A stretch of DNA of 8,583 bases from JBGTGG01 sp041746855 (GCA_041746855.1 JBGTGG010000079.1:1-8583); one strand, 5' to 3'. Counted from the first letter of the stretch, positions 1 through 6,079 are shown. Notes: generated by a model not told the origin, from the sequence alone. Numbers and translations are program-made.

Positions 1-84
1 ATGAAATTCAACAAGCGTCTTGTCCTTTAAAAGTACTATACGACATCCATTCTGAGTTCCACTAATAATAAGTTCGTTACTCAA
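1..84 (-). CDS. rng: Ribonuclease E/G, N-terminal fragment (runs off left edge)
   Basis: Only the first 28 codons are present; the rest lies beyond the left edge. The peptide begins MSNELIIS, continues through TQNGCRI and ends VLLKDKTLVEFH, which is the characteristic N-terminus of Bacteroidota Rne/Rng-family endoribonucleases. These enzymes cleave single-stranded, AU-rich RNA and act in rRNA maturation and mRNA decay. The start is a TTG at 84-82: an in-frame stop lies at 97-99 and no ATG or GTG lies between, so TTG is the only standard choice and it sits exactly where the family begins. The catalytic and S1 domains cannot be assessed. The gene lies 68 bases downstream of the small ribosomal-protein-like gene on the same strand and probably shares its transcript. 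Whether it is Rne-like or Rng-like in full length cannot be told from here. Confidence 0.85.
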   Translation of the reverse strand, partial: MSNELIISGTQNGCRIVLLKDKTLVEFH

Positions 85-133
85 AATGTTAAAAAATTAA
101 TAAATGAAAATGTTATAGACTTCTTAACAGACG

Positions 134-154
134 AACCGGTAATTAAAACCGATT
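134..154 (-). promoter_or_regulatory. Hairpin overlapping the stop of the small basic ORF, upstream of rng
   Basis: On the minus-strand RNA, AAUCGGU (154-148) pairs with ACCGGUU (140-134) to give a 7-bp stem around the loop UUUAAUU. The third pair is U-G; on the plus strand the same position is a C-A mismatch, so the structure is specific to the transcribed strand. The stem includes two bases of the upstream gene's stop codon. No U-run follows it, so it does not look like an intrinsic terminator. An RNA-processing or stabilising element between the small gene and rng is an inference. Confidence 0.4.
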
Positions 155-242
155 ACTTTTTCTTATGTCTGTTTTTTCTAAGACGCTTCTTGCGCTTATG
201 AGTCGACATTTTGCTTCTTTTTCTTTTCTTACCGCTTGGCAT
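153..242 (-). CDS. 29-aa COX24/AURKAIP1-type (mS38/bS22-like) small ribosomal protein
   Basis: The ORF has 29 codons plus TAA, starts with ATG at 242-240 and begins MPSGKKRKRSKMSTHKRKK. Sixteen of 29 residues are Lys or Arg and three more are His; there are no acidic residues. The pattern KRKRxKMxxHKxKKRxRKxR matches the COX24_C/AURKAIP1 domain, found in mitochondrial small-subunit protein mS38 and related to the mycobacterial small-subunit protein bS22. Bacteroidota carry nearly identical tiny proteins annotated as AURKAIP1/COX24 domain proteins. From that family I infer a role as a small-subunit ribosomal protein bound to 16S rRNA. It sits between the TPR gene (49 bases upstream) and rng (68 bases downstream). 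The leader is A-rich (AAAAAACAAAAAAACT before ATG), with a purine GGAAGGA lying further upstream inside a hairpin stem. It falls below common gene-caller length limits. Confidence 0.85.
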   Translation of the reverse strand: MPSGKKRKRSKMSTHKRKKRLRKNRHKKK

Positions 243-257
243 AGTTTTTTTGTTTTT

Positions 258-278
258 TCCTTCCTGTTCCAGAAAGGA
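258..278 (-). promoter_or_regulatory. Leader hairpin 5' of the small basic ORF
   Basis: In the minus-strand RNA, UCCUUUCU (278-271) and AGGAAGGA (265-258) form an 8-bp stem with loop GGAAC. One pair is U-G, and the plus-strand copy has a mismatch there, so it folds best in the direction of transcription. The 3' arm holds GGAAGGA, the only purine-rich Shine-Dalgarno-like stretch before the ATG at 242, although at 15 bases it is too far for a standard site. The hairpin is followed by an A-rich tract and not a U-run, which argues against a terminator for the TPR gene. Autoregulation or processing is inferred. Confidence 0.4.
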
Positions 279-291
279 GTTTGTTAAACAA

Positions 292-1083
292 TTATTTTAA
301 ATCTGTTAGATAAGAATCTGCGGCTGCTTGTACCGCTGGATCCAAATCCATTTTCTTTACTTTTTCAAACTGTTCACGCGCATGATCGCGATCGCCAGTT
401 TGCATATATGCAACTCCTAAAAACAGTTGGCCTTGCGTGTGGTTAGGGTTCACCGCAATCAATTCCTTAAAACGTTCAATGGCCTTGTCATACTGCCCGG
501 ATTGGATTGATAAAATCCCCAGGTTATATAATGCAAGTTCATTTTTGGGATCAGTAGCCAGCACTTCACGCAACATGAGGATACCCGTCATCGGATTGGA
601 GGAACTAATGTGGGTCATCGCCAGTTTGGTTTTCACATCCATGTTTCGTGGATTTTCTTCCAAAACCGTATTATAAAATCCTCTTGCTTTCTCCGCCAAA
701 TGATTCTGTTTAGTCGGATCAGTAGCGAAAGTAAAGGCCTGATAATAATTATCCCCTGCTTTGATTTTGCTTTCAGTAGTGTTAAAGAACGATGCTGCCT
801 CTTCAGAAAACCAGCCTGCGCTGTCAAATTTGGCAGCTTTTGCGTATAGGTCTGCTAAAGAGTCCGCAAAGATAGCACTTTTTTCTTTTTCAATATCGTC
901 TGAAAGAGAAGCCCGTAATTGCCCGATTTGCTTTTGCAAGGACTGCGGAACTTCCAGATGTATAGTAGTGCTATCGGATGCCAACGTTCCCTCCTCGTTG
1001 TTTACTACAACTTTGGGAAGTAAGAACAGTAGCCAGATCAGCACGGCACTGATCACTACAAGGATAATTCGCTTTTTCAACAT
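292..1083 (-). CDS. Membrane-anchored TPR protein
   Basis: The protein has 263 residues. Lys3-Lys4-Arg5 precede a hydrophobic helix at about 6-23, with no lipobox or clear signal peptidase site, so it is probably an inner-membrane signal anchor with the bulk in the periplasm. Residues 45-145 are helical and charged. At least three tetratricopeptide repeats follow at about 148-181, 182-215 and 216-249; the middle one is canonical (ALYNLGILSIQSGQYDKAIE and a closing NP). TPRs are protein-binding scaffolds, so the partner is unknown. ATG at 1083 is the first start after the HU stop, 39 bases away, which suggests one transcript HU-TPR-small ORF-rng. This TPR gene between HU and rng is, as I recall, a common arrangement in Bacteroidota. 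A role in envelope assembly is possible, but nothing in the sequence identifies it. Confidence 0.85.
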   Translation of the reverse strand: MLKKRIILVVISAVLIWLLFLLPKVVVNNEEGTLASDSTTIHLEVPQSLQKQIGQLRASLSDDIEKEKSAIFADSLADLYAKAAKFDSAGWFSEEAASFFNTTESKIKAGDNYYQAFTFATDPTKQNHLAEKARGFYNTVLEENPRNMDVKTKLAMTHISSSNPMTGILMLREVLATDPKNELALYNLGILSIQSGQYDKAIERFKELIAVNPNHTQGQLFLGVAYMQTGDRDHAREQFEKVKKMDLDPAVQAAADSYLTDLK

Positions 1084-1122
1084 ATTGGTTTTCGGGCAAG
1101 AGCGCCCTTTGATCTGGACCGA

Positions 1123-1431
1123 TTAAATGTTCTCGGCCATTTGTTTCACCTTCTCACTATTCTTTATCTTGTTCACGAATACTTTTGCAGGCTTAAAGCT
1201 CGGTATGAAATGTTCTTCAATAACAAGTGCGGTATTTCTTGAAATATTCCGGGCAATTTTTCTTTTTCGCTTCTTATTGATAAAGCTGCCAAAACCACGT
1301 ACATAAATATTGTTGCCGCTTGCCATGGAGGATTTTACTACGCTAAAGAATGCTTCAACCGATGCAGTCACATCAGCTTTGTCAACTCCTGTTTTTTCAG
1401 CGATCTCATTAATAACGTCTGATTTGGTCAC
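1123..1431 (-). CDS. HU/IHF-family DNA-binding protein
   Basis: This 102-residue protein covers the full HU/IHF fold: two N-terminal dimerisation helices (about 3-38), the signature RGFGSF at 45-50, a basic beta-arm (INKKRKRKIARNIS, 51-64) and the C-terminal FKPAKVF segment. It bends DNA as a dimer in the nucleoid. The start is GTG at 1431-1429: an in-frame stop lies at 1444-1446 and only non-start codons lie between. The arm tip reads Arg61-Asn62-Ile63, where classical HU and IHF have Arg-Asn-Pro with the proline that intercalates into the minor groove. The same substitution occurs, as I recall, in the Bacteroidota orthologues found next to rng and mutY. It is divergent from mutY and first in the minus-strand block. 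It is not a canonical HupA/B, so I give no symbol. Confidence 0.93.
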   Translation of the reverse strand: MTKSDVINEIAEKTGVDKADVTASVEAFFSVVKSSMASGNNIYVRGFGSFINKKRKRKIARNISRNTALVIEEHFIPSFKPAKVFVNKIKNSEKVKQMAENI

Positions 1432-1481
1432 TATTTCTAAAATTTAGTTCTTATGTACTTCTTGATAATTTCTGTGGGACG

Positions 1482-1496
1482 GCAAATTTAATTTGC
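1482..1496. promoter_or_regulatory. Perfect palindrome between divergent HU and mutY genes
   Basis: GCAAAT-TTA-ATTTGC is an exact inverted repeat with 6-base arms and a 3-base centre. It lies in the 113-base region between HU (start 1431) and mutY (start 1545) and overlaps the candidate HU -7 box completely. The geometry suits an operator for a dimeric regulator, and HU-type proteins themselves favour bent A/T-rich DNA. No other gene signal is visible in the gap apart from an unconvincing 6-codon ORF. The operator function is inferred. Confidence 0.35.
1483..1490 (-). promoter_or_regulatory. Candidate -7 promoter box for the HU-TPR-rng block
   Basis: Read on the minus strand the bases are TAAATTTG, a perfect match to the Bacteroidota primary-sigma -7 consensus TAnnTTTG. 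A start about 7 bases downstream would give a 5' leader of roughly 45 bases before the HU GTG at 1431. I find no good TTTG box at the expected -33 position (about 1509-1515, an A/T-rich stretch), so this rests on the -7 match and location alone. Confidence 0.4.
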
Positions 1497-1544
1497 AGCG
1501 GTTGATTTAAAAATGAATATTGAAAAAATCTGATTATCAAGGGG

Positions 1545-2606
1545 ATGGAACTACGATATTTCTCCAAAAAAGTCGTTGAATGGTACAAACTTAACCTGCG
1601 AAGCCTCCCTTGGCGGGAGACAAAAGACCCGTTTCGTATCTGGCTATCTGAAATCATCCTCCAACAGACCCGCGTAAGCCAGGGGCTTCCTTACTATGAA
1701 AAATTTATTGAAGCCTTTTCTACTGTAGAAAAACTTGCCGATGCCAGTGAACAAAAAGTGCTTCGGCTTTGGCAGGGCCTCGGATACTACACCCGCGCCC
1801 GCAATCTTCACAAGTGCGCCAAAGTAATTGTGAAAAATTATTCGGGCTCCTTTCCAACTTCCTATCAGGAACTATTAACATTGCCGGGTATTGGAGAATA
1901 CACTGCCGCTGCTATTGCCTCCATTTCATTTAATGAAACGGTGGCCGTTGTGGATGGTAATGTGTATCGGGTTTTATCCAGAGTGTTTGGGATTAGCACT
2001 GAAATCAATTCCCCGAAAGGGAAGAAAGAATTTTTTGTGCTGGCCAACCAACTTATTGATAAGAAGAATCCGGCCGTCTTCAATCAGGCGGTAATGGAAT
2101 TCGGTGCTTTGTTTTGCAAACCTGTGAACCCGTTGTGCGAATCCTGTACGTTTAAAGCAACCTGTGTTGCCTTTAACAATAATCTGGTTGCATCGCTTCC
2201 AGTAAAAAAGAAAAGCAAACCCGTTCGAAGGCGGTACTTCTACTATTTTATAATCCAATCCGGAAAATCCCTTATGATGACCAAACGGGGTAAAAAGGAT
2301 ATTTGGGAAGGGCTTTACGATTTCTACCTGATCGAGAAAACGCGTACCACAAAGATCCAAAACCTCATTCAACACGATCCATTTCTTAGTAAACTAAAAG
2401 CAACCGAAGAATTTGTAGTCGCTAAAAACTTCAAACACCTCCTGAGCCACCAAACAATCATGGCCACCTTTATCCACATTAAAACCTCCAAAAAGCCAGT
2501 TTCTGTACCCAAGGAAAATCAATTTTATAGTATTCCAAAAGTAGCCTCCTTGCCAAAGCCGATCCTCATCGATCGCTACCTACAAAAAACAATCTTTTTT
2601 AGTTGA
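1545..2606 (+). CDS. mutY: Adenine DNA glycosylase MutY
   Basis: This 353-residue protein removes adenine mispaired with 8-oxoguanine, preventing G:C to T:A transversions. All functional elements are visible: SEIILQQTRV with catalytic Glu36; the helix-hairpin-helix LPGIGEYTAAAI at 113-124 with Tyr119; catalytic Asp137 in VVDGN; and the iron-sulfur cluster ligands Cys191-X6-Cys198-X2-Cys201-X5-Cys207. The C-terminal NUDIX-like domain (about 230-350) recognises 8-oxoG, and Leu300-Ser301-His302 corresponds to the FSH recognition loop known from Geobacillus MutY. Length is normal. ATG 1545 fits the family N-terminus; AAGGGG abuts it too closely to be a standard ribosome binding site. It is divergent from HU and followed after 91 bases by ssb, grouping two replication/repair genes. 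Confidence 0.97.
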   Translation: MELRYFSKKVVEWYKLNLRSLPWRETKDPFRIWLSEIILQQTRVSQGLPYYEKFIEAFSTVEKLADASEQKVLRLWQGLGYYTRARNLHKCAKVIVKNYSGSFPTSYQELLTLPGIGEYTAAAIASISFNETVAVVDGNVYRVLSRVFGISTEINSPKGKKEFFVLANQLIDKKNPAVFNQAVMEFGALFCKPVNPLCESCTFKATCVAFNNNLVASLPVKKKSKPVRRRYFYYFIIQSGKSLMMTKRGKKDIWEGLYDFYLIEKTRTTKIQNLIQHDPFLSKLKATEEFVVAKNFKHLLSHQTIMATFIHIKTSKKPVSVPKENQFYSIPKVASLPKPILIDRYLQKTIFFS

Positions 2607-2617
2607 CAGAAGATTGG

Positions 2618-2625
2618 TAATTTTG
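2618..2625 (+). promoter_or_regulatory. ssb: Candidate -7 promoter box for ssb-gldE-gldD
   Basis: TAATTTTG matches the Bacteroidota TAnnTTTG consensus exactly and lies in the mutY-ssb gap. A start about 7 bases downstream would give a leader of roughly 65 bases before the ssb ATG at 2698. The -33 region holds only a T-run ending in TTTAG (2594-2602), a poor TTTG. The heptamer ATTGGTA occurs twice around the box (2613-2619 and 2632-2638). ssb may therefore have its own promoter besides readthrough from mutY. Confidence 0.4.
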
Positions 2626-2697
2626 GCGATTATTGGTAGGCGTCTGTGGCGGGTTCATGGACGTTTGTAATTTTAAAGAGTATAAAAAAGATCGAAT

Positions 2698-3135
2698 ATG
2701 TCAGGCGTTAACAAAGTAATTTTAGTTGGTCGGTTAGGAAAAGATCCTGAAGTAAGGAATTTGGAAAATGGTGCCACGGTTGCAAACTTTTCCGTTGCTA
2801 CTACTGAAACCTATAAAGACAAAACCACCGGTGAGCGGAAAGAGATAACCGAATGGCACAACATTGTGCTGTGGAGAGGAATCGCTGAGGTGGCACAAAA
2901 ATATTTGCATAAAGGGGACATGGTTTATATTGAAGGGAAACTCCGTACCCGCTCTTGGGAAAAAGATGGTGTAACCCGATATACTACTGAAGTCGTGGGC
3001 GACCAAATGACCATGCTGACTCCGAAGTCAGGCGGTGGTGGAAACCAGGGATATGACAGTGGCCAATCGCAAGAGCGCAGCCACGCACCAGCGCCATCCC
3101 AAAGTGATGATAGTGCTGATGACTTGCCCTTCTAA
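2698..3135 (+). CDS. ssb: Single-stranded DNA-binding protein
   Basis: The protein has 145 residues: an OB fold over about 1-108, a short Gly/Gln/Ser-rich linker (111-135) and the acidic tip DDLPF that docks SSB partner proteins. MSGVNKVILVGRLGKDPEVR is the classic SSB start. Aromatic residues Trp53, Trp59 and Trp87 correspond to the DNA-stacking positions Trp54, Phe60 and Trp88 of E. coli SSB. It coats single-stranded DNA during replication, repair and recombination. The ATG at 2698 is preceded by an A-rich leader (TATAAAAAAGATCGAAT), typical of Bacteroidota initiation without a strong Shine-Dalgarno. gldE begins 21 bases after its stop, so the two are very likely co-transcribed. The linker is shorter than in E. 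coli, as is usual in this phylum. Confidence 0.97.
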   Translation: MSGVNKVILVGRLGKDPEVRNLENGATVANFSVATTETYKDKTTGERKEITEWHNIVLWRGIAEVAQKYLHKGDMVYIEGKLRTRSWEKDGVTRYTTEVVGDQMTMLTPKSGGGGNQGYDSGQSQERSHAPAPSQSDDSADDLPF

Positions 3136-3156
3136 GTTTAACTAATCGCTATTCCG

Positions 3157-4485
3157 TTGGACGAGCCTCCCAGTTTAATTTTACTATCCATATTTTCAGG
3201 GGATAACCTGATGTACACCATTGGCTTTGCATTCATTGCAGTGCTATTGATGGCATCTGCGTTGGTCTCCGCATCAGAGGTAGCATTTTTTTCCCTGAAA
3301 GCCGATGACCTGGACAAACTCAGGCAAAGCAACGGAACGAAAGATAAAACTATCATTGATCTTTTGTCCAACCCCCGTTTGTTACTTGCGTCCATACTGA
3401 TAGTAAACAATACGGTAAATGTTGCGGTAGTTACAATTTCCACATTCTTAATGTGGGAGATGGTGGGCACCCGAAATCCTACTGACCTTATTGTAGGAAT
3501 TGTAACATTTTTGGTTACGTTCGCCCTTACGTTCTTTGGGGAAATCATCCCGAAAGTATACGCCACAAAAAACAACCTGAGCTTCGCCTTGTTTATGTCG
3601 GGCGCCTGGAAAGTGTTGATAAAAATTTGTGTTCCGGTTTCGCGGCCACTCTTAAGTTTTGGAAAAGTGATTGAAAAGCGATTTGAAAAGAGAGGATATC
3701 AGTCTACTGTTGAAGAATTAAACCAGGCATTGGAATTAGCCTCCAACAATGAGACAACGGCAGATGAAAAAGACATCCTTAAAGGGATTGTAAATTTTGG
3801 AACACTTAGTGTTCGCCAAGTAATGCGTAGCCGACTTGATATCTCTGCTGCGAATGTTGAAATGAATTTCCATGAATTAATGGATTTCATCAACGATGCA
3901 GGCTATTCCAGGATTCCGGTTTTCCAAGAGTCCCTCGACAAGATTGAAGGTATTCTTTATATAAAAGATTTGCTTCCCTACCTCGATGAAGGCCCAGCGT
4001 TTGATTGGCGAAAATTATTGCGCAATGGAATTTTTGTTCCCGATTCAAAGAAAATTGATTCGTTATTAAAAGACTTTCAGGAAAAGCGGATCCACATGGC
4101 ACTTGTAGTGGATGAGTATGGTGGAACTTCCGGGTTGATTACGCTTGAAGATATTATAGAAGAAATCATTGGTGAAATCAATGACGAGTTTGATGAAGTT
4201 GGGCACCATTTTCAGCGCATTGATAACCAGACTTATATTTTTGAAAGCAAAACTTCGCTTCATGATTTTTGCAAATCCATCGATATTGAAAGCAATACGT
4301 TTGATAGCGTGAAAGGAGAAAGTGAATCGTTAGGAGGCTTGATTCTTGAACTCAACAATGAGCTTCCCAGTGTTGGTGAAGCAATACACTTTGAACGGTT
4401 TACATTCGTTATCGAATCCGTGGATCGTAAAAAGATAAAAAAAGTGCGCGTTCAAATTGCTGACCCGGAAGAAAATGAAAAATAG
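3157..4485 (+). CDS. gldE: GldE, CNNM/CBS/CorC-type gliding motility membrane protein
   Basis: The protein has 442 residues. Domains in order: a CNNM (DUF21) membrane domain (about 20-200) with hydrophobic helices near 20-45, 75-100, 110-127 and 142-166, the conserved SASEVAFFSL (38-47) and GEIIPK (128-133); a CBS pair (about 219-340, including VVDEYGGTSGLITLEDI); and a CorC_HlyC FAD-like domain at the C-terminus. CNNM/CorC relatives are linked to Mg2+ export, whereas GldE is required with GldD for gliding and type IX secretion in Flavobacterium johnsoniae. Assignment as GldE, not a generic hemolysin-C protein, rests on its position between ssb and gldD and the N-terminal DEPPS motif. The start is TTG at 3157; the first ATG (3211, residue 19) would remove that conserved motif. 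It overlaps gldD by 11 bases. Confidence 0.92.
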   Translation: MDEPPSLILLSIFSGDNLMYTIGFAFIAVLLMASALVSASEVAFFSLKADDLDKLRQSNGTKDKTIIDLLSNPRLLLASILIVNNTVNVAVVTISTFLMWEMVGTRNPTDLIVGIVTFLVTFALTFFGEIIPKVYATKNNLSFALFMSGAWKVLIKICVPVSRPLLSFGKVIEKRFEKRGYQSTVEELNQALELASNNETTADEKDILKGIVNFGTLSVRQVMRSRLDISAANVEMNFHELMDFINDAGYSRIPVFQESLDKIEGILYIKDLLPYLDEGPAFDWRKLLRNGIFVPDSKKIDSLLKDFQEKRIHMALVVDEYGGTSGLITLEDIIEEIIGEINDEFDEVGHHFQRIDNQTYIFESKTSLHDFCKSIDIESNTFDSVKGESESLGGLILELNNELPSVGEAIHFERFTFVIESVDRKKIKKVRVQIADPEENEK

Positions 4486-5059
4486 CTTAATCATTATCTG
4501 CATCTCGATTAATGCTTTCCTTATTTCCGCTTGCAACAAGGAATATACACCCAAACCGATTGGTTACAACCGACTTGAATTGCCGGAGCCTTCTTATATA
4601 ATGTTGCCGGATACCTTTCCGTATTCTTTCGAATATTCAACACACGCCAAATTACTTCGGGATACCTCTTCAATAAACGATCGCTTCTGGATCGAAATCT
4701 ATTACCCCAATCTTAAAGCCGATATTCATTTGACATACAAGTCCATCAACAAAAGTGAAAAACTCCTGAAAGAATATTTTGATGATGCCTATAAACTTAC
4801 ATCCAAGCATCAGATAAAAGCGTATGCGATCAATGAAGTAATTACCACCACACCAAGCGGAAAAACGGCCATCATTGCAGAGTTAGAGGGTGATGTACCA
4901 AGCCAATTTCAATTTACGCTTACCGACTCAACAAAGAATTTTGTGCGGGGTGCGCTTTACTTCAACACCAAAGTTGCCAACGATTCCCTTGCCCCTGCCA
5001 TCGAGTACATGAAAAAAGATATCATGCATTTGATCAATACTTTCGAGTGGAAAAACTAG
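4475..5059 (+). CDS. gldD: GldD, gliding motility lipoprotein
   Basis: From ATG 4475 the protein has 194 residues. It begins with a short signal peptide (MKNSLIIICISINAFLISAC) whose lipobox ISAC places the lipidated cysteine at residue 20. The mature protein starts with the GldD hallmark YTPKPIGYNRLELPEPSY. GldD is a lipoprotein essential for gliding and type IX protein secretion in flavobacteria; its biochemical activity is not established. A longer reading from TTG 4457 would add six residues before the signal peptide and is less likely, because the ATG sits directly at the start of a well-formed signal. The start lies inside the end of gldE (overlap 4475-4485), consistent with translational coupling and joint function. 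No C-terminal type IX sorting domain is present. Confidence 0.92.
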   Translation: MKNSLIIICISINAFLISACNKEYTPKPIGYNRLELPEPSYIMLPDTFPYSFEYSTHAKLLRDTSSINDRFWIEIYYPNLKADIHLTYKSINKSEKLLKEYFDDAYKLTSKHQIKAYAINEVITTTPSGKTAIIAELEGDVPSQFQFTLTDSTKNFVRGALYFNTKVANDSLAPAIEYMKKDIMHLINTFEWKN

Positions 5060-5088
5060 TTTTTTAGTTTACTGGTTTCAGATTAAAA

Positions 5089-5124
5089 GTTTCAGGTTTT
5101 CCCAGAAGTAAACCGACCTGAAAC
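5089..5124. repeat. Inverted repeat with GTTTCAGG words after gldD
   Basis: GTTTCAGGT (5089-5097) and ACCTGAAAC (5116-5124) are perfect 9-base inverted arms around an 18-base spacer. Related words flank it: GGTTTCAG at 5074-5081 and CCTGTAACTTGTAAC at 5124-5138, so nearly the whole 107-base gap between gldD and the next gene is built from variants of one motif. No U-run follows the right arm, which makes a simple intrinsic terminator doubtful. The composition resembles dispersed intergenic repeats I associate with Cytophagales genomes, but copy number cannot be judged from this window. Confidence 0.5.
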
Positions 5125-5166
5125 CTGTAACTTGTAACACAGAAAGAACCAAACTCCTATTCACAG

Positions 5167-6078
5167 ATGAAAAGTTCATTCATTCTCATGGCCATGGCTA
5201 CCGTGCTCATTACAGGATGCACCGATAAATCCACACTCCAAAAGCCTGAATCACCCGCGTACGAAACAGATGCCTTTAAAAATTATTGGTACAGTGGGCT
5301 TGCTGAAATAAATACGTATAATCTTGAACAGATACGATATGGAGAAATCCATTCTGGCAAAGCAGTGTTGATTTTTGTGAGTGAAGATTTTTCAAAATCC
5401 AAACATGTGAAACTTGATAACCCTGATAGCGGAGGTGATGATAAAGTAAATATTCTTAAGGTAAACTTTACCAAAAATTTTGTGACAGGCATTTATCCGT
5501 ATTCGATGATGCTCTCAGTTTTTACACCGATTCAATATTTTGATTCGCCTGCCACACCAAAAGTTACCATGTCGGCACAAGAATGGTGTGGACATTATTT
5601 TACGCAACTCAATCTCAATGGAAACAGTTACAACCTAAAATCTTTTAGCTATTTCGAATCCGATGGGGATGTGGACACTTCCGTAAAAAAGTATGTCCTT
5701 GAAGATGAGATTTGGAACTTGATTCGAATAGACCCCGTCTTTTTGCCCGTTGGTGAGTTTACCATTCTCCCCGGATTATTTCACACCAGGCTTCATCACT
5801 TAAAAGTGGAGCCCATGAAAGTAACCGGATCAAAAAATGTAAATGATTCTACAACTGTTTATACATTGGATTACAGTGATCGTACACTCGCCATCCAGTA
5901 TGAAAATATGCCTCCTTATAAAATCATTTCATGGGAAGAAACTTTGATTTCCAGCAAGGGAAATATGACCACGAAAGCGGTGCTTGATAAAAGCATGAAC
6001 CTGGATTACTGGAGAAAAAACAAAAAAGAATTTAACCATCTACGCGATTCGCTTGGGCTTTCGCCAACGAACTATTGA
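5167..6078 (+). CDS. Conserved Bacteroidota lipoprotein of unknown function
   Basis: The protein has 303 residues with a signal peptide ending in lipobox ITGC, giving a lipidated Cys18, so it is a lipoprotein of the cell envelope. The mature part is rich in beta-strand-like alternation. Motifs that look conserved from memory of related proteins are NYWYSGLAEINTYNLEQIRY (39-58), NFTKNFVTGIYPYSMM (100-115) and QEWCGH (138-143) with a second cysteine at 141. Such proteins are sometimes labelled 'septum formation inhibitor Maf' in Bacteroidota, which I consider a propagated error: nothing here resembles the Maf nucleotide pyrophosphatase, and an exported lipoprotein could not do that job. The ATG at 5167 sits directly at the signal peptide. 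The next gene starts one base after its TGA, implying co-translation with a PLP enzyme. Function unknown. Confidence 0.85.
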   Translation: MKSSFILMAMATVLITGCTDKSTLQKPESPAYETDAFKNYWYSGLAEINTYNLEQIRYGEIHSGKAVLIFVSEDFSKSKHVKLDNPDSGGDDKVNILKVNFTKNFVTGIYPYSMMLSVFTPIQYFDSPATPKVTMSAQEWCGHYFTQLNLNGNSYNLKSFSYFESDGDVDTSVKKYVLEDEIWNLIRIDPVFLPVGEFTILPGLFHTRLHHLKVEPMKVTGSKNVNDSTTVYTLDYSDRTLAIQYENMPPYKIISWEETLISSKGNMTTKAVLDKSMNLDYWRKNKKEFNHLRDSLGLSPTNY

Positions 6079-6079
6079 T

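Noticed and set aside
1094..1107. GGGC-6-GCCC hairpin in the HU-TPR gap
   Set aside because: The stem is only 4 bp with no U-run and no conserved context; it could occur by chance.
761..1126. 121-codon plus-strand ORF opposite the TPR gene
   Set aside because: It is antisense to an intact TPR protein and has no family features or plausible start context.
1513..1533. Six-codon ORF (MNIEKI) before mutY as a leader peptide
   Set aside because: It is too short, has no regulatory codon run, and lies in a different frame with no terminator after it.
1974..2375. 133-codon minus-strand ORF opposite mutY
   Set aside because: It is a shadow of the mutY coding frame with no recognisable domain.
3138..3575. 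145-codon minus-strand ORF opposite gldE
   Set aside because: It is antisense to the well-supported gldE membrane domain, and its composition reflects the complement of hydrophobic codons.
4457..4474. Upstream TTG start for gldD
   Set aside because: It would add a charged LTRKK extension before a complete lipoprotein signal peptide; ATG 4475 fits better.
5051..5064. Palindrome AAAAACTAGTTTTT at the gldD stop as a terminator
   Set aside because: It is a pure A/T stem of 5 bp with a 4-base loop and no GC clamp, far too weak for intrinsic termination.
6053..6079. TTG start for the PLP enzyme inside the lipoprotein gene
   Set aside because: The ATG at 6080 directly follows the upstream stop and matches the family N-terminus; the extra nine residues look like readout of the overlapping gene.
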